From Streptomyces spiralis (GTDB taxonomy: Bacteria > Actinomycetota > Actinomycetes > Streptomycetales > Streptomycetaceae), in NCBI RefSeq assembly GCF_014654675.1, contig NZ_BNBC01000057.1, positions 1 through 58,599 of the forward strand: 58,599 nucleotides of DNA. Direction: 5' to 3'. Made by a program: the position numbers and the translations under genes. Shown one piece after another: positions 19,461 through 27,483 of the stretch. A model generated the notes under the pieces. The model worked only from the letters and a program-made list of their open reading frames with translations, ran no database searches and had not been told where the DNA came from. Position 1 is the first letter of the stretch, and every line of letters starts with the position of its first letter.

Positions 19461-20321
19461 ATGCCAGAAGCAGCTTCCGCCCCGGCCGCGCGGGCCACGA
19501 TCGGCGACAGCGAGTTCGACCGGGACACCGCGGTGACCCGCCGCGCCCCGGGCGTCTACGACATCGACCTCTCGGCCGGCTGGACCATCATCAGCGCCGT
19601 CAACGGCGGCTATCTGCTGGCCGTCCTGGGCCGCGCCCTCGCGGACGCCCTGCCGCACCCGGACCCGTTCACGATCTCGGCACACTATCTGACGGCATCC
19701 CAGCCCGGCCCCGCCGTCGTGCGCACGGACGTGGTCCGCACCGGCCGCACCCTCTCCACCGGCCAGGCGTCCCTCTTCCAGTACGACGCGGACGGCCGCG
19801 AGGTGGAGCGCATCCGCGTCCTGGCCTCCTACGGCGACCTGGGCGCCCTCCCCGACGACGTGCGCACCACGGCGAAGCCGCCCGCCATCCCGCCGATGGA
19901 ACAGTGCTTCGGGCCGCAGGACGGACCGTCCCCGGTCCCGGGCAGCTCCGCCATCACCGACCGCCTGATGCTCAAGCTGGACCCGGCCACCCTCGGCTGG
20001 GCGCTCGGCTCGCCCTCCGGCAAGGGCGAGATGCGGGCCTGGTTCGGGCTCGCCGACGGCCGGGACGCCGACCCGCTCTCTCTGCTGCTCGCCGTCGACG
20101 CGCTGCCGCCGACCGCGTTCGAGCTCGGTCTGAAGGGCTGGGTCCCGACGGTCGAGCTGACCGTGCACGTCCGCTGCCGCCCGGCGCCGGGCCCGCTGCG
20201 CGTGTCCATCACCACCCGCAACCTCGCCGGCGGCTTCCTGGAGGAGGACGCCGAGGTCTGGGACAGCGCCGACCGGCTGGTGGCGCAGTCCCGGCAGCTG
20301 GCCCGCGTCAGGCTCGGCTGA
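19461..20321 (+). CDS. acyl-CoA thioesterase-like double hot-dog protein
   Basis: 286 residues with two hot-dog halves: N-terminal half with GGYLLAVLGRAL and SAHYLTASQPGPAVVRTDVVR, C-terminal half with LSLLLAVDALPPTAFELG and TVELTVHVRCRP. This arrangement is typical of TesB-like/thioesterase-family proteins of actinobacteria that hydrolyse fatty acyl-CoA. The ATG at 19461 lies just after an AT-richer stretch (about 19420-19455) that probably contains its promoter, divergent from the esterase gene. The last codons lie in a 27-bp sequence repeated in the end of the convergent gene. Confidence 0.8.
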   Translation: MPEAASAPAARATIGDSEFDRDTAVTRRAPGVYDIDLSAGWTIISAVNGGYLLAVLGRALADALPHPDPFTISAHYLTASQPGPAVVRTDVVRTGRTLSTGQASLFQYDADGREVERIRVLASYGDLGALPDDVRTTAKPPAIPPMEQCFGPQDGPSPVPGSSAITDRLMLKLDPATLGWALGSPSGKGEMRAWFGLADGRDADPLSLLLAVDALPPTAFELGLKGWVPTVELTVHVRCRPAPGPLRVSITTRNLAGGFLEEDAEVWDSADRLVAQSRQLARVRLG

Positions 20322-20379
20322 ACGGCGTGCGTCGGAGGCGGCCGAGCGGCGGGCGTCAGGCCCGGCTGAGCGGCGTGCG
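20305..20379. repeat. 27-bp direct repeat spanning two convergent gene ends
   Basis: The 27 bases at 20305-20331 recur at 20353-20379 with two differences (core CGGCTGARCGGCGTGCG). Copy 1 contains the thioesterase stop codon; copy 2 contains the stop of the convergent DinB-like gene. The 48-bp period suggests a local tandem duplication that rebuilt one gene end. Confidence 0.75.
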
Positions 20380-20967
20380 CCCCAGCCAGGCCGCCAACTG
20401 CTCGTAGACATCGGCTCCCTCCCGGGCCTCGTGGCGGGCGCCGAAGGGGGTCTCCCCGCCCCGGGGCCGCTCGTCCGGCAGCACTCGGCGGGCGGTGGCG
20501 AGCGCGAACTCGGCGAGTTCCGGGTCGAGTCCGAGCGGGTGGCCGAGGGCCTCGGAGAGGTCCCAGGTGTGCGTCACGATCTCCATGACGTACCCCGAGA
20601 GAGCCGCGTGGCCGGGCATCTCGCCCCACGGCACCCGCACCGGCGTGCTCATGCGCTCGTCGCTCGCCCACGCCTTCAGGACGCGGGAGCGCGCCTCGTC
20701 GTAGGCAGCCGCCCAGTCGTCGTCCTCGACGCCCTCGGCGAAGGAGCTCATCGAGAGCCCGTCACCGCCCTCGCCGACCACCGCGATGCGCACGGTGCCG
20801 CCCACGATGTGGCTGAGCAGGCCCCGTACGTCGAACTCGGTGCAGGGGGTGGGGGCGGTCAGCTGCTCGGGCCGGACCGTCTTGACGACGGCGGCGGCCT
20901 GCTCGGTGGCGCGGGTGTACAGCGGGCGGGGGTCGATGGCGTTCGGGCGGGGGTCGATGGCGTTCAT
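20356..20967 (-). CDS. TIGR03086-type metal-binding protein (DinB/mycothiol-dependent maleylpyruvate isomerase fold)
   Basis: 203 residues. The N-terminal region with TPCTEFDVRGLLSHIVGGTV and a later YVMEIVTHTWDLSEALG, giving His residues for metal binding, is the pattern of the actinobacterial TIGR03086 family, related to mycothiol-dependent enzymes. The ATG at 20967 has GGAGGAG four bases upstream, which fixes the start. The N-terminus contains a perfect NAIDPRP duplication produced by a 21-bp DNA repeat. The gene is divergent from a WYL-domain regulator 109 bases away, a common autoregulated pair. Confidence 0.85.
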   Translation of the reverse strand: MNAIDPRPNAIDPRPLYTRATEQAAAVVKTVRPEQLTAPTPCTEFDVRGLLSHIVGGTVRIAVVGEGGDGLSMSSFAEGVEDDDWAAAYDEARSRVLKAWASDERMSTPVRVPWGEMPGHAALSGYVMEIVTHTWDLSEALGHPLGLDPELAEFALATARRVLPDERPRGGETPFGARHEAREGADVYEQLAAWLGRTPLSRA

Positions 20968-21076
20968 GGGTCTCCTCCGTGCGTCCGTCGGTCGGTACGG
21001 CGCCCAGGCTCCACGGATAACCTGACAGTTCCCGTCAACATTTGATCCGGCGCCCGCCCGGCGCGATTCTGGGCGC

Positions 21077-22072
21077 GTGAAAGCCGACCGCCTGCTGTCG
21101 ATCCTGCTGCTCCTGCAGACCCGGGGCCGGGTGCCCGCGCACGAGCTCGCCGATCGGCTGGAGGTCTCGGTGCGCACCGTCTACCGCGACATCGAGGCGC
21201 TGTCGGCCTCCGGTGTTCCGGTCTACGCGGAGCGCGGCCGGCACGGCGGCATCGAACTGCTCGCCGGGTTCCGCACCGATGTCACGGGCCTGACCGCCGA
21301 CGAGTCCCGCGCGCTGTTCATCCTCGCGGCGCAGGGCGCGCACGCCGCGCTCGGCCTGGACGCGGCGCTCGGCTCGGCGCTGCGCAAGGTGATGGCGGCG
21401 CTGCCGGCCCCGCACCGGCCCGCCGCCGAGGTGACCAGCCGCCGGATCCTGGTGGACGCCACCCGTTGGAAGAGCGGCCCGCAGCAGGCCGTCGACCTGG
21501 ACGTCCTGCAGGACGCGGTGTTCGCCGACCGGCGCCTGAGGCTGCGCTACCGGCACAGCGGCGAGCGCGAGCCGCGCACCTACACCGTCGATCCCTACGG
21601 CCTGGTCTCCAAGGCGGGCGTCTGGTACCTGGTCGCCGACCGGCGGGGCAGGCCGCGGCTGTTCCGGGCCGACCGGGTGCGCTCCGCCCGGCTCCTGGAC
21701 GATCCCGTACGGCGCCGGCCGGGCGTGGAACTCGCCGACGCCTGGGAGGTGCTGCGCCGCCAGGTGGAGGAGCGCCCCGGCGGGATCGACGTCACCGTCC
21801 GGGTGCGCCGCGCACACCTGGACATGTTCCTGCGCCTGCACGGCTCCTCGCTGGCCGCCCCGCCCGACGACGACGGCGAGAGCGAATGGGTCACGGCCCG
21901 GATGTCGTACGCCGTCCTGCGCGCGGTGCGCCAACTGCTCGGGTTCTCCGACCGGGTGGAGGTGCTCGCGCCGCCCGAGGCACGTGAGGAGCTGCGGGCG
22001 GCGGTCGCAGCCGTCGCGGAGCTGTACGAGGGGGAAGAGGTCAGTCCCGCCAGTGCCGGCGGCCCACGCTGA
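21077..22072 (+). CDS. WYL-domain transcriptional regulator (YafY/DeoR-like HTH)
   Basis: 331 residues. The N-terminal winged helix-turn-helix is complete (RLLSILLLLQTRGRVPAHEL, SVRTVYRDIEALSASGVPVY), and the middle carries the WYL ligand-sensing domain (DPYGLVSKAGVWYLVADRRG...RADRVRSARLL). The family binds DNA and senses small molecules or nucleic acids. GTG start. It is divergent from the DinB-like gene, probably its target. The last 32 bases overlap the end of the convergent TetR gene. Confidence 0.92.
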   Translation: MKADRLLSILLLLQTRGRVPAHELADRLEVSVRTVYRDIEALSASGVPVYAERGRHGGIELLAGFRTDVTGLTADESRALFILAAQGAHAALGLDAALGSALRKVMAALPAPHRPAAEVTSRRILVDATRWKSGPQQAVDLDVLQDAVFADRRLRLRYRHSGEREPRTYTVDPYGLVSKAGVWYLVADRRGRPRLFRADRVRSARLLDDPVRRRPGVELADAWEVLRRQVEERPGGIDVTVRVRRAHLDMFLRLHGSSLAAPPDDDGESEWVTARMSYAVLRAVRQLLGFSDRVEVLAPPEAREELRAAVAAVAELYEGEEVSPASAGGPR

Positions 22073-22667
22073 TCAGCCGCAGCTGCCGGGTGGCGAGCCG
22101 GGTGACGCGCTCGCGTTCCTCCGGCGCGGCGTCCAGGGCTTCCAGGAAGAGCGAGGCGGTGATCAGCATCTGGTCGACGTAGAGGTGGGCGAGCATGAGC
22201 AGGTCGTCCTCGCTCCAGCCCACGGCCTGCTGATCCTTGGCCAGCTCGTCCTTCACCTCGCGGGCGAACCGGACCAGTTGCTCCCGGATCGCCTCCCGCA
22301 CCGGCTGCACGCCGCCGTGCCGCTCCCGGGCGATGAACCGGACATGGGCCGGATACGCCTCCACATGACGGGAGATCAGTTCGACCGCCCGCGCGATGCG
22401 TTCCTCGCTGTCGTCCGCCGTGGACACCGTCGTCCGGATCATCGGGTGCAGGCTGCCCAGGGCCTCCTCCACCAGGGCCACGCCGAGGTCCGCCGTGGAG
22501 CGGAAGTGCCGGTAGAAGGCGGTCGGGGCCACACCGACGGCGCGCGTGACCTCGCGCAGGCCCAGGCTGCTCAGGCTCTGCTCCTCCAGCAGGAGAAGCG
22601 CCGCGTCCAGGAGGGCCTGCCGGGTCTTCTGCTTCTGGGCCTGGCGGACGCCGAGAGTGTGACTCAT
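22041..22667 (-). CDS. TetR family transcriptional regulator (FabR-like)
   Basis: 208 residues. The DNA-binding domain lies at about 14-60 (ALLDAALLLLEEQSLSSLGL, REVTRAVGVAPTAFYRHFRS). The ligand domain has the HPMIRTTVSTAD and RFIARERHGGVQPVREAI signatures resembling FabR/fatty-acid regulators. Starts at ATG 22667. Its upstream region carries two near-identical CAGTKAACAACTGTT sites, one overlapping its own 5' leader. It therefore probably represses itself and the divergent small-membrane-protein genes at 22791 and 22991. Confidence 0.9.
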   Translation of the reverse strand: MSHTLGVRQAQKQKTRQALLDAALLLLEEQSLSSLGLREVTRAVGVAPTAFYRHFRSTADLGVALVEEALGSLHPMIRTTVSTADDSEERIARAVELISRHVEAYPAHVRFIARERHGGVQPVREAIREQLVRFAREVKDELAKDQQAVGWSEDDLLMLAHLYVDQMLITASLFLEALDAAPEERERVTRLATRQLRLISVGRRHWRD

Positions 22668-22673
22668 GCCATG

Positions 22674-22745
22674 CAGTTAACAACTGTTCTCTGGAATTTC
22701 AAAGCGGTGGGACGCGCTAGACTGAATAGTCAGTGAACAACTGTT
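22674..22745. promoter_or_regulatory. paired operator-like sites between tetR-like gene and small membrane protein gene
   Basis: CAGTTAACAACTGTT at 22674-22688 and CAGTGAACAACTGTT at 22731-22745 differ at one base. Each contains a CAGT...ACTG inverted repeat. They bracket the divergent promoter region, where TAGACT at about 22709 is a possible -10. A separate perfect inverted repeat GCGTTC-N6-GAACGC lies at 22754-22771. Binding by the adjacent TetR protein is inferred. Confidence 0.65.
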
Positions 22746-22790
22746 ACTCGTAAGCGTTCACGAGAGAACGCCGGAGGGGGATCCGATCCC

Positions 22791-22955
22791 ATGCTGTTCC
22801 TCGTCGCCGCACTGCTGCTGCTCGGCGTGACCCTGGGCACCGTGGCCCACGCGCCGCTCGGCTTCACCGTGGCCGCCGCCGTCGTGATCGCCGCCTGGCT
22901 CGGCATCTTCGCGCTCCGCGAGCGCCACGCCCGCCGCCGCGGCACGTCCCACTGA
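22791..22955 (+). CDS. small membrane protein (54 aa)
   Basis: Begins MLFLVAALLLLGVTLGTVAH, followed by a second hydrophobic stretch GFTVAAAVVIAAWLGIFAL and a basic tail RERHARRRGTSH. This gives two membrane helices with the positive end in the cytoplasm. GGAGGGGG lies about 12 bases upstream of the ATG. It is divergent from the TetR gene and 35 bases ahead of the DUF4190-like gene, likely in one transcript under the paired operators. No family was recognised. Confidence 0.7.
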   Translation: MLFLVAALLLLGVTLGTVAHAPLGFTVAAAVVIAAWLGIFALRERHARRRGTSH

Positions 22956-22990
22956 CCACGCGCCCATCACATCCCTCGGGAGCCATCGCC

Positions 22991-23257
22991 ATGCAACTCA
23001 CCGCACCGGCCACGCGCCGCACCGCCCTGCGCGACGCCGACGGCATGGCCGTCGCGTCCTTCATCCTCGGCCTGCTCGGCCTCCTCGTCCTCAACCTCTT
23101 CCTCGGCCCCATCGCCATCACCCTCGCGGCAGTGGCCCTCTGGCGGGGCACCACCCGCCGCGGCCGGGCCCTCCTCGGCCTCACCCTGGGCATCGCCGAC
23201 CTGATCGTCCTCATCACCCTCATGCAGGTGGACCACACGGTGTCCTGGAGCTTCTGA
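22991..23257 (+). CDS. DUF4190-like small membrane protein (88 aa)
   Basis: After a short polar N-terminus come two helices of the DUF4190 type (DGMAVASFILGLLGLLVLNLFLGPIAITLAAVALWRG), then TRRGRALLGLTLGIADLIVLIT. The GMAVASFILGLLG...G motif is typical of the family. DUF4190 proteins are small membrane proteins of unknown function abundant in actinobacteria. It is probably cotranscribed with the 54-aa gene and controlled by the TetR regulator. Confidence 0.8.
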   Translation: MQLTAPATRRTALRDADGMAVASFILGLLGLLVLNLFLGPIAITLAAVALWRGTTRRGRALLGLTLGIADLIVLITLMQVDHTVSWSF

Positions 23258-23423
23258 CCGCCGCATGTGGCCCAGCGCTGCGGGCAGGGCGGAACAGGTG
23301 CGCACAGCCGACCAGTGACGGCGCCTTGCCGACTCAGTCCATGCGGAGTCACGGCGGGCGCTCCGAGGTCGTCGCAACCTGATCCCCAGGCCCACGACAG
23401 GCGCCCGTAGAATCAGCCTCACC

Positions 23424-24593
23424 ATGGCTTACCTCGACCACGCCGCGACCACCCCCATGCTCCCGGAGGCGGCAGAGGCACTGACCGCCGCGCTGGGCGT
23501 CACCGGCAACGCCTCCTCCCTCCACGCATCCGGCCGTCAGGCCCGCCGCACGGTCGAGGAGTCCCGCGAAACCCTCGCCGAAGCCCTCGGCGCCCGCCCC
23601 AGCGAGGTCGTCTTCACCTCCGGCGGCACCGAGGCCGACAACCTCGCCGTCAAGGGCCTGTACTGGTCGCGCCGCGCCGCCGACCCGGCCCGCACCCGGG
23701 TCCTCGCCAGCCCCGTCGAGCACCACGCCGTCCTCGACGCCGTCCACTGGCTCGGCGAACACGAGGGCGCCACCGTCGAGTACCTCCCGGTCGACCCCTA
23801 CGGCCGCGTCCACCCCGAGGCCCTGCGCGAGGCGATCGCCCGCAACCCCGACGACGTGGCCCTCGTCACCGTCATGTGGGCGAACAACGAGATCGGCACG
23901 GTGCTGCCGGTCCGCGAACTCGCCGAGACCGCCGCCGAGTTCGGCGTGCCGCTGCACTCCGACGCCGTGCAGGCCTTCGGCCAGGTCCCGGTCGACTTCG
24001 CCGCCTCCGGTCTCGCCGCGATGACCGTCTCCGGCCACAAGATCGGGGGGCCGTACGGCATCGGCGCACTGATCCTCGGCCGTGAGCACAGCCCTGTACC
24101 CGTCCTGCACGGCGGTGGCCAGGAGCGCCATGTCCGCTCCGGCACCCTCGACGTGCCCGCGATCGCCTCCTTCGCGGTGGCCGGCCGGCTCGCCGCCGAG
24201 CAGCGCGAGTGGTTCGCCCGCGAGATCGGCGCCCTGCGGGACCAGCTCGTCGCCGCCGTCCGCACGGCCGTCCCCGACGCGATCCTCGGCGGCGACCCCG
24301 CGCCCGAGGGGCGTCTTCCGGCCAACGCCCACTTCACCTTCCCCGGCTGCGAGGGCGACTCCCTGCTGCTCCTGCTGGACGCCCAGGGCATCGAGTGCTC
24401 GACCGGCTCGGCCTGCACGGCGGGCGTCGCCCAGCCCAGCCATGTGCTGCTGGCCACCGGCGTCGACCCGGACCTGGCCCGCGGCACCCTCCGCTTCTCC
24501 CTCGGCCACACCTCCACCGAGGCCGACGTCGAGGCGGTCGCCAAGGCCATCGGCCCGGCGGTGGAGCGGGCCCGGGCGGCGGGTCTGACCTAG
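23424..24593 (+). CDS. cysteine desulfurase (IscS/NifS class)
   Basis: PLP enzyme removing sulfur from cysteine to supply Fe-S clusters and thio-modification of tRNA. 389 residues: YLDHAATTPM near the start, the FTSGGTEADN motif, PLP-lysine in SGHKIGGPYG (about residue 206) and the persulfide cysteine in STGSACTAG (about residue 331). The gene for the tRNA 2-thiouridylase MnmA lies 0.9 kb downstream on the same strand, separated by a convergent amidase gene and a repeat element. A role as MnmA's sulfur donor fits. The stop codon abuts the inverted-repeat element. Confidence 0.93.
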   Translation: MAYLDHAATTPMLPEAAEALTAALGVTGNASSLHASGRQARRTVEESRETLAEALGARPSEVVFTSGGTEADNLAVKGLYWSRRAADPARTRVLASPVEHHAVLDAVHWLGEHEGATVEYLPVDPYGRVHPEALREAIARNPDDVALVTVMWANNEIGTVLPVRELAETAAEFGVPLHSDAVQAFGQVPVDFAASGLAAMTVSGHKIGGPYGIGALILGREHSPVPVLHGGGQERHVRSGTLDVPAIASFAVAGRLAAEQREWFAREIGALRDQLVAAVRTAVPDAILGGDPAPEGRLPANAHFTFPGCEGDSLLLLLDAQGIECSTGSACTAGVAQPSHVLLATGVDPDLARGTLRFSLGHTSTEADVEAVAKAIGPAVERARAAGLT

Positions 24594-24785
24594 GGGGTGT
24601 CTCGGCGATCATGCCGGGCTCGCGGCGCTTGGCACCCCACCTCGCCGCGTTGTCGTCGGTCGCCGATGCTCCGCATCGACTCCCTCCTCCGCCTTGCGAT
24701 GCTCCCCCACTGCCTGAACGGCGTGGGAGGTACCCCCACCACCAGCTACCGCTCCCTGATCCGGCCTGATCGACGAGACACCCCC
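24593..24785. mobile_element. MITE-like 193-bp element with 25-bp terminal inverted repeats
   Basis: The left end (24593-24617) begins GGGGGTGTCTCG and ends GATCATGCCGG. The right end (24761-24785), reverse-complemented, is the same for 23 of 25 bases. There is no coding capacity between them. The interior contains CTCCCCCAC/GTGGGAGG-type inverted segments. The first G of the left end is the last base of the cysteine desulfurase stop codon. No clear target-site duplication was found (TA on the left, CA on the right). From memory, similar short repeats are scattered in Streptomyces intergenic regions, but this was not searched. Confidence 0.6.
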
Positions 24786-24816
24786 CAGGGGGTGTCTCGC
24801 GTCCGGATCAGGCCGG
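24761..24816. terminator. long hairpin between convergent desulfurase and amidase genes
   Basis: CGAGACACCCCC (24774-24785) pairs perfectly with GGGGGTGTCTCG (24788-24799) around a 2-base loop. Outside it, CCGGCCTGATC (24761-24771) pairs with GATCAGGCCGG (24806-24816). The outer arm overlaps the amidase stop codon. It is able to act as a bidirectional terminator. The right half looks like a second copy of the element end. Confidence 0.65.
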
Positions 24817-25461
24817 CGCCCGGCGCACCAGCCGTATGTACCGGTCCCAGTCCCAGTGCGGCCCGGGGTCCGTGTGGTCGGTGCCCGGCACCTCGGCATG
24901 GCCGATGATGTGCTCGCGGTCGACGGGTATGCCGTACCGCCCGCATATCCGCGCCGTCAGCCGGGCCGAGGCGGCGTACATCGCGTCGGTGAAGGACGAG
25001 GCCCGCTCGACGAATCCCTCGTGCTCGATGCCGACGCTGCGCTCGTTGTATGCCCGGTTGCCGGCGTGGAAGGCCACGTCCAGCTCGCGGATCATCTGGG
25101 TGACCTGCCCGCCCGCGCGGACGATGTAGTGCGCGGCGGCCTCGTGCCGCGGGTCCTGGAACGCCTTCACCGCGCTCGCGTAGCTGCCCTGGGTGACATG
25201 GACGACGACCCGGTCGATCGTGTAGTCGTCCGGGCGGTCCGCCCGCCGGTAGTTCGCCGGGGAGGCCGCCAGCCACCGCGCGCCCCCGAAGTCCACCGCC
25301 CCCGCCACCCGCGGCCTCTGCGCGCCCGGCAGCCCCCACCACAGGCGGGCCAGCCCCTCGCGCTCCACCGCAGCTCCGCCCGCGACCACCGCCACGGCCC
25401 CGCCGAGGAGCAGCGCTCGCCGCCCCGGCCGCCGTTCCTTGTCACCGTTCCTCGCCCCCAC
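24808..25461 (-). CDS. N-acetylmuramoyl-L-alanine amidase (Amidase_2/PGRP), Tat-exported
   Basis: Cleaves the amide bond between muramic acid and the peptide stem of peptidoglycan. 217 residues from the GTG at 25461 (GGAG five bases upstream). The N-terminus has ERRPGRRALLLGGAVAVVAG, a likely twin-arginine signal. Catalytic-domain landmarks are VVVHVTQGSYASAVKAF, AAAHYIVRAGG, VAFHAGN, SVGIEHEGF and IIGHAEVPGTDHTDPG, giving the His/His/zinc-ligand pattern of T7-lysozyme-like amidases. A much longer open frame upstream on this strand is antisense to mnmA and was rejected. Confidence 0.92.
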   Translation of the reverse strand: MGARNGDKERRPGRRALLLGGAVAVVAGGAAVEREGLARLWWGLPGAQRPRVAGAVDFGGARWLAASPANYRRADRPDDYTIDRVVVHVTQGSYASAVKAFQDPRHEAAAHYIVRAGGQVTQMIRELDVAFHAGNRAYNERSVGIEHEGFVERASSFTDAMYAASARLTARICGRYGIPVDREHIIGHAEVPGTDHTDPGPHWDWDRYIRLVRRAPA

Positions 25462-25521
25462 GCGCTCTCCAACGGATATCCGGCGGCCCCGGTTCCCGCG
25501 CCCCCGTACCCTGAAAGGGCT

Positions 25522-26652
25522 ATGACTGACACTCCGCAGCGCTCCCGCCCCCTCCGCGTCCTCGCCGCCATGTCGGGCGGGGTCGACTCCGCCGTCGCCG
25601 CCGCGCGCGCCGCGGAAGCCGGCCACGACGTCACCGGCGTCCACCTCGCGCTCTCCGCGAACCCGCAGTCCTTCCGCACGGGCGCGCGGGGCTGTTGCAC
25701 CATCGAGGACTCGCGCGACGCCCGCCGCGCCGCCGACGTCATCGGCATCCCGTTCTACGTCTGGGACCTCGCCGACCGCTTCCGCGAGGACGTCGTCGAG
25801 GACTTCGTCGCCGAGTACGAGGCCGGCCGCACCCCCAACCCGTGCCTGCGCTGCAACGAGAAGATCAAGTTCGCCGCGCTCCTGGACAAGGCGCTGGCCC
25901 TCGGCTTCGACGCGGTGTGCACCGGCCACTACGCGAAGGTGATCGTGCGCGAGGACGGCACCCGCGAACTGCACCGCGCCTCCGACATGGCCAAGGACCA
26001 GTCGTACGTCCTCGGCGTGCTGGACGAGAAGCAGCTGGCGCACGCGATGTTCCCGCTGGGCGACACGGTCACCACCAAGGAGGAGATCCGCGCCGAGGCC
26101 GAGCGCCGGGGGCTCGCGGTCGCCAAGAAGCCCGACTCGCACGACATCTGCTTCATCGCCGACGGCGACACCCAGGGCTTCCTCGCCCAGCGGCTCGGCA
26201 GGGCCGAGGGCGACATCGTCGACGAGTCCGGCGCCAAGGTGGGCACGCACGAGGGCGCGTACGGCTTCACCATCGGCCAGCGAAAGGGACTGCGCATCGG
26301 CACCCCGGCCCCCGACGGCAAGCCCCGCTACGTCCTGGACATCTCCCCGGTCACCAACACCGTGACGGTGGGCCCGGCCTCCGCCCTAGACGTCACCGGC
26401 CTCACCGCGATCAAGCCCCGCTGGTGCGGCACCGCCCCCACCGGCCCCGGCACCTACACCGCTCAGCTGCGCGCCCACGGCGGCGAGACCGAGGTCACGG
26501 CCGAGCCGGTCGACGGCGGGCTGCGCGTGACCTTCACCGAGCCGGTCCGCGGCGTCGCCCCCGGCCAGGCGATCGTCCTCTACGACGGCACCCGTGTGGT
26601 CGGCTCGGCGACGATCGCCTCCACGCTGCGGGCGACGGCCGGAGTGGCGTGA
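25522..26652 (+). CDS. mnmA: tRNA-specific 2-thiouridylase
   Basis: Adenylates and thiolates uridine 34 of Lys, Glu and Gln tRNAs. 376 residues. The PP-loop MSGGVDSAVAA is near residue 18, GRTPNPCLRCNEKIKF carries the catalytic Cys (about 108), and the second Cys is in SHDICFIADGDTQ (about 210); FTIGQRKGL precedes the C-terminal beta-barrel. All key residues are present. It is divergent from the amidase (60 bases apart). The cysteine desulfurase gene nearby is a candidate sulfur source. Confidence 0.96.
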   Translation: MTDTPQRSRPLRVLAAMSGGVDSAVAAARAAEAGHDVTGVHLALSANPQSFRTGARGCCTIEDSRDARRAADVIGIPFYVWDLADRFREDVVEDFVAEYEAGRTPNPCLRCNEKIKFAALLDKALALGFDAVCTGHYAKVIVREDGTRELHRASDMAKDQSYVLGVLDEKQLAHAMFPLGDTVTTKEEIRAEAERRGLAVAKKPDSHDICFIADGDTQGFLAQRLGRAEGDIVDESGAKVGTHEGAYGFTIGQRKGLRIGTPAPDGKPRYVLDISPVTNTVTVGPASALDVTGLTAIKPRWCGTAPTGPGTYTAQLRAHGGETEVTAEPVDGGLRVTFTEPVRGVAPGQAIVLYDGTRVVGSATIASTLRATAGVA

Positions 26653-26665
26653 GAGCCGACGGGGG

Positions 26666-27445
26666 TTACGCGCCGTAGAACTCCGCCAGGACCGGTGCCA
26701 GGATCTCCGGTTCCACCGCGTGGGTCTGGCCCTTCAGCAGGCGGTACGTGCCCTGGGGCGCGGCCTCCGCCACCTGGCGGGCGGCCTCGCGCATCCGGTC
26801 CGGGCTCGCGTCGCCCGCGACGGCCAGGACCGGCACGGTGATCGAGGCCAGCAGGTCGCGGGGGACCGGTCCGTCGCCCATCACGGCGTCGTCGTACGCC
26901 AGGGTGGGGGCGATGGCCTCCAGGCCCGGCCACATGGGGGACTGGCGGGCGCTCACGATCATCTGCTCGGCCAGACCGGTGACACGCAGGAACAGCTCCA
27001 CCGCGTCACCGCGCCGGCCCTCCGCGAGCGCGCCGGCCAGACCGTCGGAGTAGGCGGCGCGCTCCCGCTCACGGTCCTCGCGCACCTCGAACGGCGGCTC
27101 GTACACGGCGACCCGGCCGACCGGCAGCCCGCTCGCCGCCGCCCGCAGCACCAGCGCGCCGCCCGAGGAGATGCCGTACAGCGCCGCGTCGCCGCCCACC
27201 GCGTCGATCACGGCCGCGAGGTCCTCGACCTCGCGCTCCACCGCGTAGGGCGCCGTGTCCCCGCTCTCGCCGCGGCCCCGACGGTCGTACACGACGGTGC
27301 TGAAGCGGTCCGAGAGCGCCATCGCCAGCGGTGCGACCGTGGCGCCCGTGGACATCGCCCCGCTGACGAGGACGACCACCGGCCCCTGTCCGGTGCGCTG
27401 GTAGGCGATCGAGGTGCCGTCACGCGAGATGGTCTTCTTGTCCAT
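26666..27445 (-). CDS. alpha/beta hydrolase
   Basis: 259 residues from the ATG at 27445 (MDKKTISRDGTSIAYQRTGQ). A GTG at 27463 is the alternative and would add six residues. Hydrolase-fold landmarks are VVVLVSGAMSTG, YDRRGRGESGDT (typical loop), the nucleophile elbow YGISSGGALVL with Ser, and a late His in LKGQTHAVEPE. The substrate is unknown. It converges on mnmA with only 13 bases between the stops, so the genes share or lack a terminator. Confidence 0.88.
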   Translation of the reverse strand: MDKKTISRDGTSIAYQRTGQGPVVVLVSGAMSTGATVAPLAMALSDRFSTVVYDRRGRGESGDTAPYAVEREVEDLAAVIDAVGGDAALYGISSGGALVLRAAASGLPVGRVAVYEPPFEVREDRERERAAYSDGLAGALAEGRRGDAVELFLRVTGLAEQMIVSARQSPMWPGLEAIAPTLAYDDAVMGDGPVPRDLLASITVPVLAVAGDASPDRMREAARQVAEAAPQGTYRLLKGQTHAVEPEILAPVLAEFYGA

Positions 27446-27483
27446 GGCTGTGAAGACTGCCACGAGAGAAGGGACTCATCGGG

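Noticed and set aside
24591..24790. Target-site duplication for the 193-bp element
   Set aside because: Flanking dinucleotides are TA and CA and do not match, so insertion is not proven from this sequence alone.
25462..26250. Long N-terminal extension of the amidase gene
   Set aside because: It is antisense to mnmA. The twin-arginine signal and ribosome-binding site place the start at 25461.
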